A stretch of DNA of 48,435 bases from DATGZX01 sp035296965 (lineage in GTDB: Bacteria > Planctomycetota > Planctomycetia > Gemmatales > Gemmataceae), in NCBI GenBank assembly GCA_035296965.1, contig DATGZX010000099.1, positions 1 to 48,435 on the forward strand, given 5' to 3'. Positions 40,476 to 48,435 of this stretch are shown here, one piece after another. A model generated the notes under the pieces. The model saw only the letters and a list, made by a program, of their open reading frames with translations. It searched no databases and was not told the origin of the DNA. Both the position numbers and the translations under genes were made by a program. The first letter of the stretch is position 1. The number at the start of each line of letters is the position of its first letter.

Positions 40476-42398
40476 ATGTGCGGCATAGCAGGCGTACTTT
40501 ATGCAGATCCTTCACGTCCGGTAGATCCGCGCGTACTCAAGGCTATGGCGGATAGCCTCGCACACCGCGGACCCGACGCCGAGGGCTTCTGGGCGGAGCC
40601 CGGCATTGGCCTGGCCCACCGGCGCTTGTCGATCATCGACCTGACCGGTGGCGACCAGCCGATCGCGAATGAGGACGGTTCGCTGCAGGTGATCTATAAC
40701 GGTGAAATCTACAACTACAGGCAATTACGCGCCGATCTGGAAAAGCAGGGCCACCGCTTCAGCACGCATAGCGACACCGAAACCTTGGTTCACCTTTACG
40801 AAGAATGGGGCGATCATCTCGTCGACAAGCTCCGCGGCATGTTCGCATTCGCGCTCTGGGATCGGAAAGAGCGGCGGCTCGTTCTCGGACGAGATCGGGT
40901 TGGCATCAAACCGCTCTATCTGTATCGCGACGACGAAAAGGTCCTGTTCGGTTCCGAGCTGAAGGCAATTCTTGCGCACCCTGATGTCGAGCGAGAAATC
41001 GATGTGGCAGCGCTGGAGGAGTACTTTGCCTTCGGCATGGTTCCCGGCCGGCGCTCGATCTTTCGCAAGATCGAAAAGCTCGCACCGGCCCACGTCGTCA
41101 CGATTCGATCGAACGCGCGCGCTGCAAGCCCTCGCCGTTACTGGCAACTGCGTATCGAACCCGACCACAAGCCTTCGGCCGATGAGTGGCAGGAAGCGAT
41201 CCGCAGCAAGATCGAGGAGGCCGTGAAGGCGCATCTGATCGCCGACGTGCCGGTGGGCGCCTTCCTCAGCGGCGGCCTGGACTCCAGCGTGGTGGTCGCC
41301 TCGGCCGCAGGCATGTCCCAGGGCCCTCTCCAAACTTTTTCTATTGGATTTCGTGAGGAATCGTTCAGTGAGCTGCCGTACGCTCGGCTGGTGGCGGAGC
41401 AATTTGGCACAAGCCACGTCGAGGAAATCGTCACGCCCGATGCCGTTTCTCTTCTCGATCGCCTGACACATTTTTATGACGAACCGTTTGCCGATTCTTC
41501 TGCAATTCCGACTTTTCTCGTCTCCCGGTTGGCTCGACAAAAGGTGAAAGTGGCGTTGTCCGGCGATGGCGGCGACGAGGCTTTTGGGGGTTATTCCCGT
41601 TATGCCCACGACTTGAAGGAAGCCGCGATCAGGGGTTGGCTACCCGCGTGGTTGCGGCGCGGGGCATTGGGGCCGCTCGGGCGCGTTTGGCCCAAGGCTG
41701 ACTGGCTGCCGCGCCCGTTGCGCGCCAAGACGCTTCTCACCAACCTGAGCATGGATAGCGGCGCGGCCTACGCCAACACGCTGACATGGTGCCGACAGCC
41801 CCTCCGACGGCAGCTGCTGGCGGCCGACATCGCAGCGGAACTCAATGGCCACGATCCCGAGCAGATCGTCCGTTGCGCACACGCCCTCGCACCGGCCGAC
41901 GACCCCCTGGGAGGAATGATTGCCGCCGACGTCGAGACGATTCTGCCTGATGATTTCCTTGTAAAAGTGGACCGAGCGAGCATGGCTCATGGGCTGGAAA
42001 TTCGCCCACCGCTGCTCGATCACGAGCTATTGGAACTGGCCGCACGAATCCCTTCAAAGTGGAAAGTCCGAGAAGGCGAAACGAAATGGATTGTCAAAAA
42101 AGCATTTCAGAATCGTTTGCCAGGCGCCGTGGTATGGCGTCCCAAGCATGGGTTCGAAATCCCCATCGACGCCTGGCTCCGTAATTCTCTGCGGGAACAA
42201 TTCGAAGCAGCCGTGCTTGATCCGAGCGCCAAGGTAGCCGACCTCGTCAACCAGGCCACGGCGCGCAGGATTTATCGCGCACATCTCGCAGGCACAGGCC
42301 GTCACGGCAGCGTGCTGTGGAGTTTGCTGATCCTTGCTCGCTGGGCTGACCACTATCTCTCCTCTCCGCAGTTAGAGTCGATTGGCAGTCGGTCGTAA
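40476..42398 (+). CDS. asnB: asparagine-synthase-type amidotransferase
   Basis: This is a glutamine-hydrolysing amidotransferase with an N-terminal class II GATase domain (Cys2 in MCGIAGV; HRGPDAEG; YNGEIYNY) and an ATP-pyrophosphatase synthetase domain (SGGLDSS at about 265-271; LSGDGGDEAFGGYSRY). The length of 640 residues fits asparagine synthetase B. Similar genes occur in exosortase A loci (from memory TIGR03108), where amidation of a sugar acid or wall component is suspected. The surrounding EPS genes favour that role over bulk asparagine synthesis. It starts 12 bases after the terpene-cyclase-fold gene. Confidence 0.88.
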   Translation: MCGIAGVLYADPSRPVDPRVLKAMADSLAHRGPDAEGFWAEPGIGLAHRRLSIIDLTGGDQPIANEDGSLQVIYNGEIYNYRQLRADLEKQGHRFSTHSDTETLVHLYEEWGDHLVDKLRGMFAFALWDRKERRLVLGRDRVGIKPLYLYRDDEKVLFGSELKAILAHPDVEREIDVAALEEYFAFGMVPGRRSIFRKIEKLAPAHVVTIRSNARAASPRRYWQLRIEPDHKPSADEWQEAIRSKIEEAVKAHLIADVPVGAFLSGGLDSSVVVASAAGMSQGPLQTFSIGFREESFSELPYARLVAEQFGTSHVEEIVTPDAVSLLDRLTHFYDEPFADSSAIPTFLVSRLARQKVKVALSGDGGDEAFGGYSRYAHDLKEAAIRGWLPAWLRRGALGPLGRVWPKADWLPRPLRAKTLLTNLSMDSGAAYANTLTWCRQPLRRQLLAADIAAELNGHDPEQIVRCAHALAPADDPLGGMIAADVETILPDDFLVKVDRASMAHGLEIRPPLLDHELLELAARIPSKWKVREGETKWIVKKAFQNRLPGAVVWRPKHGFEIPIDAWLRNSLREQFEAAVLDPSAKVADLVNQATARRIYRAHLAGTGRHGSVLWSLLILARWADHYLSSPQLESIGSRS

Positions 42399-42448
42399 GC
42401 GCGAGGTTCGGAAGTAGCCCCTGCTTCCAGCGTTTGTCGGAGTTGAGA

Positions 42449-45100
42449 ATGGAAGTGATTCAGGCCAACAGTGCTTCGGCATCATCGAACCCAACCAGTT
42501 CGATGATCGGCGCTTGCATGCGCCGGTCCCCTTCGGCCCTGGCAATCCCGCTGCTGCTGGACAACCGAACTCGGACCCTATCTCATCAACCTGTTACGGT
42601 CGGTATCCCGTTTCCCAAGGGTATTCTGGCAAATCCGGCCTCGCTTTGCCTGCTCGATTCGGACGGTCACCCGATATTGATTCAGACAGAGAAACTGGCA
42701 ACCTGGGCTGACGGCAGCGTGAAGTGGCTGCTCGTGGATTTCGTCGCAGGCTCCCTGCCTGCCGGACAAACCCGCTGGGTGCTCTCGCAGGTCGCCAAAC
42801 CCTCCGAAAATTCGGGTTTGCCGCGATTGATTCTTTTGGAGTCGCCGGACGAGATTCTCGTTGAAACGGGCGCGGCGACTTTCCATCTGACTCGCGATCG
42901 CGTGCCGCCGTTCACGCGCATCGTTTGCCTGGATAAGGACGTCCTCGATGTACGGCACACGGACGTGGTTCTGACGGACGGCAGTGGGCATACTGTCAGA
43001 CCTCGCGTGGAGCGGGTCGTTGTCGAATCGCAGGGAACGGTCCGCGCCACGCTGCGATATGAAGGGGTGTTCCCGGGACGCCGTCCGCTCCGCTTTGTTG
43101 CCCGCTATGCTTTCTTCGCGGGGACTGGACTCGTCCGCACGGATCTAAGGATCCACAATCCGGACCGCGCCCGGCACCGAGACGGCCTTTGGGATTTGGG
43201 TGATCCGAGTTCGATATTGTTCCGCGACCTCTCGGTGGAGTTCGTCTTGACCGGTCCGGGGCCGTCGAAACTGATCTGGACGAACGAGCCTGGTGAGACC
43301 GCTCGATTCCAGGAAGAAGCCGATCTGGAGATCTACCAAGGTTCCAGCGGAGGAGAGAACTGGCAGAGCAAGAACCACGTCAATCGATTCGGCCAAGTGC
43401 CTTGCACGCTGCGCGGCTATCGCGCACGAACCATGGCGAACGAAGAAAGCGGGCTGCGCGCCAACCCGAGAGTGACTATACAGGGTGCTATCGGCACTAT
43501 CACCGCCGCCGTCCCGGAGTTCTGGCAGCAGTTTCCCAAGGCAATAGAGGCTCGCGGTCAAGTGCTCCGGCTGAGCCTGTTCCCGCGGCAGTTTGGAGAC
43601 CTGTTCGAACTCCAGGGTGGCGAGCAGAAGACCCATACCATTTGGCTGGACATCGCCACCCAAGGCTCAGCCGACGTGAACGCCCTCGACTGGGTGCACG
43701 ATCCGGTCCGCGTACATGCGAGCCCACAGTGGTATGCAGAATCCGGCGCCTTCGCATTCTTCGCGCCGACCGGGCATGAATCGGACCAGCGCGTTGAAGG
43801 GATCCTGGCGGACGCCATGCAGGGAAAGAGAAATCTATTCTCGCGCCGCGAAATCATCGACGAGTACGGTTGGCGGCACTATGGCGAAATCTATGCGGAC
43901 CACGAGAACGCCTATTACGAGGGCCCGCGGCCCGTAATCTCGCATTACAACAATCAGTACGATTTCATTTACGGAGCGCTTTTCCAATTCTTCCGGTCGG
44001 GCGACGCATGCTGGTTCGATTTTCTCGATCCCCTTGCCAGGCATGTAATCGACATCGACATTTATCACACAACTCGGGACAGGGCCGTCTATAACGGCGG
44101 CTTATTCTGGCATACGGACCATTATCGGGACGCCGCGACCTGCACGCACCGAGCATACTCGCGGACTAATTGTGGCCCCGCAAAGAAAGCCTACGGAGGA
44201 GGCCCAGGTTGCGAACATAATTACACGACCGGCCTATTGCATTACTTTTACGTAACCGGTAATCCAGATGCTCGCGATGCCGTTCTCAGCCTGGCTAATT
44301 GGGTCATGGACATGGACGACGGGTCGAAGACCATCTTTCGCTTTTTGGATGATGGGCCAGCAGGTTGGGCCAGCAGCACTGATCGATTCACCTATAATGG
44401 GCCGGGACGAGGCTGCGGCAATTCCGTAAACGCGCTTCTCGACGGCTGGCTGGTAACGCAACAGCGTAGCTACCTACAAAAGGCGGAGGCTCTCATACGC
44501 CGCTGTGTCCATCCCAATGACGATGTCGCCGCCCGCAATCTGTTGAATGTCGAGTCGCAATGGTCTTATACGATATTCTTTCTGGTCCTGGACCGCTATT
44601 TGCGCCTCAAGACCGACGCCGAGGAATTGGATGCACCGTACGCCTACGCCCGCGCCAGCTTGCTCCGTTATGCCGCCTGGATGGTCCATCATGAAATGCC
44701 TTATTTCAATCAGGAGGAGAAGCTGGAGTTTCCCACCGAAGCGTGGGCGGCTCAGGAGCTGCGGAAGGCGAATGTGTTGCAGGTAGCAGCTCAGTATGCC
44801 GACGAACCGCTACGGTCCCAATGTCTGAAGCGTGGAGAGGAACTTGTAGAACGAGCGTGGTCCGATCTGCTGCGCTTTCCATCTCGGGATTCCGTACGGG
44901 CCATCGCCATTCTCCTTAGCGCCGGCACCTGCGCTGCTTATTTTCGCGAAAAACCGCTACAGGTCGCTCCTCGAGTCACGCAAGAGTTCGATTTCGGCCG
45001 ACCGGAAGAATTTGTGCCGCAAAAGTTGCGAGTCCTTGCCCAACTTAAATCGGTGCGGGGTCTAGCTAGCGCGCTCCTCCGTTTGGCGGGCGTAAGATAA
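42449..45100 (+). CDS. PcRGLX/YetA-like lyase (RIFT barrel plus alpha/alpha barrel)
   Basis: The 883-residue protein begins with a beta-rich domain with VTVGIPFPKGILANPASL and WADGSVKWLLVDFVAG, matching the N-terminal RIFT barrel of PcRGLX/YetA-like proteins, related to exo-rhamnogalacturonan lyases (PL26). A central alpha/alpha barrel follows, with HYNNQYDFIYGALFQFFRSGD, DHYRDAATCTHRAYSR and GGPGCEHNYTTGLLHYFYVTGN. A helical tail includes VHHEMPYFNQEEKLEFPTEAW. There is no signal peptide. It could trim or edit the polymer, as AlgL-type lyases do, or be degradative. GGAG is six bases before ATG 42449; TTG 42434 is in frame. Confidence 0.7.
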   Translation: MEVIQANSASASSNPTSSMIGACMRRSPSALAIPLLLDNRTRTLSHQPVTVGIPFPKGILANPASLCLLDSDGHPILIQTEKLATWADGSVKWLLVDFVAGSLPAGQTRWVLSQVAKPSENSGLPRLILLESPDEILVETGAATFHLTRDRVPPFTRIVCLDKDVLDVRHTDVVLTDGSGHTVRPRVERVVVESQGTVRATLRYEGVFPGRRPLRFVARYAFFAGTGLVRTDLRIHNPDRARHRDGLWDLGDPSSILFRDLSVEFVLTGPGPSKLIWTNEPGETARFQEEADLEIYQGSSGGENWQSKNHVNRFGQVPCTLRGYRARTMANEESGLRANPRVTIQGAIGTITAAVPEFWQQFPKAIEARGQVLRLSLFPRQFGDLFELQGGEQKTHTIWLDIATQGSADVNALDWVHDPVRVHASPQWYAESGAFAFFAPTGHESDQRVEGILADAMQGKRNLFSRREIIDEYGWRHYGEIYADHENAYYEGPRPVISHYNNQYDFIYGALFQFFRSGDACWFDFLDPLARHVIDIDIYHTTRDRAVYNGGLFWHTDHYRDAATCTHRAYSRTNCGPAKKAYGGGPGCEHNYTTGLLHYFYVTGNPDARDAVLSLANWVMDMDDGSKTIFRFLDDGPAGWASSTDRFTYNGPGRGCGNSVNALLDGWLVTQQRSYLQKAEALIRRCVHPNDDVAARNLLNVESQWSYTIFFLVLDRYLRLKTDAEELDAPYAYARASLLRYAAWMVHHEMPYFNQEEKLEFPTEAWAAQELRKANVLQVAAQYADEPLRSQCLKRGEELVERAWSDLLRFPSRDSVRAIAILLSAGTCAAYFREKPLQVAPRVTQEFDFGRPEEFVPQKLRVLAQLKSVRGLASALLRLAGVR

Positions 45101-45179
45101 CAGTTGAAACGCCCCTCGCGGCCAACGGGCGCGCTCGATCAGGCTCAGCGCTGGGCCATGAACGGAATAGCGGATTCAC

Positions 45180-46424
45180 ATGCTCTCGCAGTCATGCATT
45201 GGCACCAAATCCGACCGGCCTCCCTTGCTCTACCTGGTCCATCGCGTGCCGTACCCGCCCGATAAAGGAGACCGGATTCGCGCGTTCCATCTGCTGAAGT
45301 TCTTATCACAGCACAGCTCGCTCCATCTGGCCTGCCTTGCCGACGAACCGGTGCCTGACGAGGTCGTGAGCACACTGCGAGGTTATTGTCAGCAGTTAGC
45401 GATCGTACGGCTGCCCAAGATCCTCCGCTGGGTTCGCGCATTCGGCAGCTTTGCAAGCGGAAGGACGGTAACGGAGGGTGCCTTCAGTTCTCCGGCTCTG
45501 CGAAAAATCGTGTGTGCCTGGGCACGAGAGAAGCCTTTTCAGGTAGTGCTCGCTTCTGCCTCGAGCATGGTTCCTTACTTACAGCTTCCCGAAGTACGAC
45601 GAATCCCCGCGGTCATCGACATCGTGGACGTCGATAGCCAGAAGTGGTTCGATTACGCGGGGATCACGCGCGGCCCCAGAGCCTGGTTGTACAAAACGGA
45701 AGGCCAAAGGCTCCGCACGCTGGAACGAGGACTGACGAACTGGGCCCGGGCGGTCACACTGGTCACCGAGGCGGAAGCAGCTATATATCGCCAGGTCTGC
45801 CCTTGCGGTCCCATTCATGCCGTCACAAATGGCGTCGATCTTGATTACTTTCGCCCCGCGCCGCTTGCTTCCGAGGCAAGCTGCGTTTTCACGGGTGCCC
45901 TCGACTATCGCCCCAATGTCGAAGGCGCCGTCTGGTTCTGCAACGAGGTCTGGGGAGAAATTCGCCGGCGCTGGCCGGAAGCGAAGTTTTATCTGGTAGG
46001 CAGACGGCCGGCTCCCGCTGTGCGGCGGCTGGCTGAGTTGCCCGGCGTCGACCTTGTTGGCCAGGTGCTGGACGTCCGTCCCCACATAGCCCGCGCCGGC
46101 GTTGCCATTGTCCCCTTGCACGTCGCCCGTGGCGTACAAAACAAGGTCCTCGAAGCCCTGGCAATGGCAAAGGCCACCATCGTTTCGCCCCAAGCACTGG
46201 CGGGTTTGCGCGCCAGTCCAGACAATGATCTGATTGTTGCTCGGAGTACTAATGAATGGATAGACGGCATAGAAAGCCTGTGGCGCGATGCTAGCCTGCG
46301 GCAACGATTAGGCCTCGCTGGGCGACGATACGTTGAAGAGAACCACGATTGGAATCGCTGCCTGGCACCCTTCGGGCCGCTCCTGGGGCTTGCATCGACG
46401 AGTCAAATCGAGGCAGGCAGGTAG
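45180..46424 (+). CDS. GT4 glycosyltransferase, exosortase-associated type
   Basis: The 414-residue protein is a GT-B enzyme. It starts with LLYLVHRVPYPPDKGDRIRAFHLLKFL, the hallmark N-terminus of sugar transferases found beside exosortase A (from memory TIGR03087). VIDIVDVDSQKWFDYA follows, then the donor region VTNGVDLDYFRP, VFTGALDYRPNVEGAVWF, YLVGRRP and QNKVLEALAMAK. It is cytoplasmic or membrane-associated and extends the lipid-linked repeat unit. The start ATG lacks a strong ribosome site. The next gene is about 60 bases downstream. Confidence 0.88.
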   Translation: MLSQSCIGTKSDRPPLLYLVHRVPYPPDKGDRIRAFHLLKFLSQHSSLHLACLADEPVPDEVVSTLRGYCQQLAIVRLPKILRWVRAFGSFASGRTVTEGAFSSPALRKIVCAWAREKPFQVVLASASSMVPYLQLPEVRRIPAVIDIVDVDSQKWFDYAGITRGPRAWLYKTEGQRLRTLERGLTNWARAVTLVTEAEAAIYRQVCPCGPIHAVTNGVDLDYFRPAPLASEASCVFTGALDYRPNVEGAVWFCNEVWGEIRRRWPEAKFYLVGRRPAPAVRRLAELPGVDLVGQVLDVRPHIARAGVAIVPLHVARGVQNKVLEALAMAKATIVSPQALAGLRASPDNDLIVARSTNEWIDGIESLWRDASLRQRLGLAGRRYVEENHDWNRCLAPFGPLLGLASTSQIEAGR

Positions 46425-46484
46425 AAATCATGTGCGCGCCGCCCGGAACATCCGGGCTCGCTCAGTGTTAAATTTGATAGCCGC

Positions 46485-47672
46485 GTGACCAAGGTGAAAG
46501 CGTTGTCTGTGGCTGAAAAGACAGACGTGACCAGGGAGCGCTTGCCCGTTCGCACCCACAGGCCGACCGTCTGCCAGATTCTGCACTCCCTGCGCATGGG
46601 CGGCGCGGAAGTGTTGGCAGCGCGGTTGGCCCGCCAGCTCGCGGACAGGCATCGCTTTGTCTTTGTCTGCTTGGACGAGCTTGGCAAACTGGGGCAAGAC
46701 CTCCAGGCCGAAGGATTTCGCATCGAGGTGTTGACACGCCGGCCCGGGATAGATTGGCGCAGCTCGTTCCGCCTGGCCCGATTCCTACGCCGGGAACAGG
46801 TCGACCTTGTGCACGCGCATCAGTACACGCCCTACTTCTACAGTAACTTGGCCAGGTTCTTCTATCGTCGGCCGGCCATATTGTTCACGGAGCATGGCCG
46901 GCATTTCCCTGATTATCCGCGGCGCAAGCGCATGGCGGTGAACCGGCTCTTTCTCAAGAGTTGCGACCGGGTGATCGGCGTCGGCGAAGCTGTCCGCGAG
47001 GCTCTTATCTCCAACGAGGGGATTTGCCCCGAGAGAATAAAGGTCATCTACAACGGGGTCGATTTGGCTCCGTTTCAGGATGGCACTCAGGAGCGTGAGG
47101 TCGTCCGGCGCGAGTTAGGGCTCGAAGCCGGAAGCCTGGTAATCCTCCAAGTGGCCCGGCTCGACTATCTGAAGGATCATGGCACTGCCATCCGCACCAT
47201 CGATCGCGTGCTACAAAAGTGTCCCAGGGCCCGACTCGTGCTCGTGGGTGACGGACCTGAGGAGCCGCAGATTCGAGAACTCGTGAGGCAGCGGGGTTTG
47301 GAGCCCCACGTGCAGTTTCTCGGTCTGCGGACCGACGTTGCTAGACTTCTGCAAGCGGCAGACATCTTCCTGCTTACGAGCATCAGCGAGGGAATCCCTC
47401 TGACCCTGATCGAAGCAATGGCCGCGGGCATTCCCATCGTCGCCACGCGCGTCGGCGGCATCGGCGAGGTAGTGGCCGACGGCTCAACGGGTCTGCTGGC
47501 CCCATCGGGCGACCATTCGTCCTTGGCTGAGCAAATCCTGCGGCTCTCGGAGAATGCCGCACTGCGCCGGGAGCTGGGCGCCGAAGGGCGCGAGCGCGCC
47601 TGGGCGCTGTTTTCAGAGAAAAAAATGCATGCAAGCTATCGACAGCTCTATCAAGAGATGCTGGAAAACTGA
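46485..47672 (+). CDS. GT4 glycosyltransferase
   Basis: The 395-residue protein is a family 4 transferase with VCQILHSLRMGGAEVLAARL at the start, typical of the second exosortase-associated sugar transferase group (from memory TIGR03088). The donor site includes IYNGVDLAPFQ, ILQVARLDYLKDHGTAI, LVLVGDGPEEPQI and the E-x7-E motif in EGIPLTLIEAMAAG. It starts at GTG 46485; no good Shine-Dalgarno is evident. Together with the preceding gene and the ligase it reproduces part of the exosortase A gene set. Confidence 0.87.
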   Translation: MTKVKALSVAEKTDVTRERLPVRTHRPTVCQILHSLRMGGAEVLAARLARQLADRHRFVFVCLDELGKLGQDLQAEGFRIEVLTRRPGIDWRSSFRLARFLRREQVDLVHAHQYTPYFYSNLARFFYRRPAILFTEHGRHFPDYPRRKRMAVNRLFLKSCDRVIGVGEAVREALISNEGICPERIKVIYNGVDLAPFQDGTQEREVVRRELGLEAGSLVILQVARLDYLKDHGTAIRTIDRVLQKCPRARLVLVGDGPEEPQIRELVRQRGLEPHVQFLGLRTDVARLLQAADIFLLTSISEGIPLTLIEAMAAGIPIVATRVGGIGEVVADGSTGLLAPSGDHSSLAEQILRLSENAALRRELGAEGRERAWALFSEKKMHASYRQLYQEMLEN

Positions 47673-47676
47673 GCCA

Positions 47677-48435
47677 ATGTCCCAGACTCCGCCGCTTCTG
47701 GTGTTTGCCGATGATTGGGGCCGGCATCCCTCCAGCTGCCAGTATCTGATTGGGCACCTGCTGGACCGCTACGACATCTACTGGGTAAACACGATCGGCA
47801 TGCGCCGGCCGCGCCTGGATCTCGCCACGCTCAGCCGCAGTTTCGAGAAGCTGGGGAGTTGGCTCGGGACTTCCAAAGCGCGACAAGAGAACGCCGGACC
47901 AAGGCCGCGCGTGCTTAGCCCCAGAATGTGGCCTTGGTTCTCTTCCAAGCTCGATCGAGGGCTCAATCGGCGTTTGCTTGGCTGGCAACTCGGATCGCTC
48001 CTTCGTACGCTTCCCGAGCCGCCGGTCGTTGTTACTACCATTCCCATTGTCGCCGACTTGATAGGAGTGCTCCCGGCACGGCGCTGGGTGTATTACTGTG
48101 TGGACGATTTCGCGCAATGGCCAGGATCCGACACCGCAGCCTTGGGCGCGATGGAAGAGCGTTTGGTCAATCAGGCCGATGTTGTGATCGCCGTGAGCGA
48201 AACGCTCCGCGATCGCATCGCCGCGCTGGGGAAAACAGCGCGCTTGCTGACACATGGGGTCGAGTTCGAGGCATGGGAGCCGGCAGAAAAAACGCCAGCG
48301 TTGCTGCCGCAACTCGAGGGACTGGAGCGGCCGCTGATCGTCTTTTGGGGGCTCATCGATCAACGCATGGATGTGAACCTTGTCAACCGTGTGGCAGACG
48401 ATTTGACGAGCGGCACGATTGTCCTGGCGGGCCCG
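47677..48435 (+). CDS. glycosyltransferase, N-terminal part (cut by window edge)
   Basis: The ATG four bases after the preceding stop opens 253 codons with no stop before the edge. The start MSQTPPLLVFADDWGRHPSS and the parts YDIYWVNTIGMRRPRLDL, VVVTTIPIVADLIGVLPARRW and VYYCVDDFAQWPG belong to a GT-B acceptor domain. ALGAMEERLVNQADVVIAVSETLRDRI, THGVEFEAW and IVFWGLIDQRMD follow the pattern of this transferase group. The donor half lies outside the window. The very short spacing indicates the same operon. Confidence 0.82.
   Translation, partial: MSQTPPLLVFADDWGRHPSSCQYLIGHLLDRYDIYWVNTIGMRRPRLDLATLSRSFEKLGSWLGTSKARQENAGPRPRVLSPRMWPWFSSKLDRGLNRRLLGWQLGSLLRTLPEPPVVVTTIPIVADLIGVLPARRWVYYCVDDFAQWPGSDTAALGAMEERLVNQADVVIAVSETLRDRIAALGKTARLLTHGVEFEAWEPAEKTPALLPQLEGLERPLIVFWGLIDQRMDVNLVNRVADDLTSGTIVLAGP

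Overview
The window looks like a chromosomal segment of a member of the Planctomycetota. The evidence is a large secreted DUF1549/DUF1553 protein with a bacterial Ig-like repeat and c-type-haem-like motifs, three tandem MJ0042-type zinc-ribbon membrane proteins, small secreted proteins carrying the GYYRTCWRRWP and VSPWLNMxxGGN motifs, and a membrane-anchored sigma-54 activator. I recall all of these as typical of that phylum. Base composition is moderately GC-rich throughout. I found no rRNA, tRNA, CRISPR array or intact insertion sequence.

Region 1 (1-7.1 kb) holds two small unknown proteins (395-547 and 1184-1420), hisF, a PilT-type and a PilB/GspE-type secretion ATPase, and a CvpA-like membrane protein, all on the plus strand. 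A convergent alpha/beta hydrolase follows. Region 2 (7.1-11.8 kb) has a sigma-54-dependent regulator fused to a membrane sensor, then cysK. Region 3 (11.7-20.2 kb, minus strand) carries three tandem zinc-ribbon paralogues, the DUF1549/DUF1553 protein, two small secreted proteins and a Wza-like polysaccharide export lipoprotein. Several perfect inverted repeats of about 50-120 bp lie between genes in regions 1-3.

Region 4 (about 20.2 kb to the right edge, plus strand) is a large exopolysaccharide locus linked to an exosortase. In order it holds: a NusG-like antiterminator, exosortase, a Wzc-like chain-length/tyrosine kinase, an EpsI-type exosortase-associated protein, an initiating sugar-phosphate transferase, an O-antigen ligase/polymerase, a membrane-anchored sorbosone-dehydrogenase-like propeller, a dihaem cytochrome c, a Wzx-like flippase, a propeller-like protein, a sulfotransferase, a GT4 glycosyltransferase, a hexapeptide acyltransferase, a deacetylase-like protein, an RmlA-type nucleotidyltransferase, a secreted terpene-cyclase-fold protein, an asparagine-synthase-type amidotransferase, a PcRGLX/YetA-like lyase, two further GT4 enzymes and a partial glycosyltransferase cut by the edge.

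The EPS genes form a coherent assembly line: priming, glycosyl transfer, flipping, polymerisation, export through the divergent Wza-like protein, and decoration by sulfate, acyl and amide groups. The least usual parts are the propeller/cytochrome redox pair embedded in the locus, the lyase-like enzyme inside a biosynthetic cluster, and a terminator-like hairpin in the leader of the NusG-like gene.
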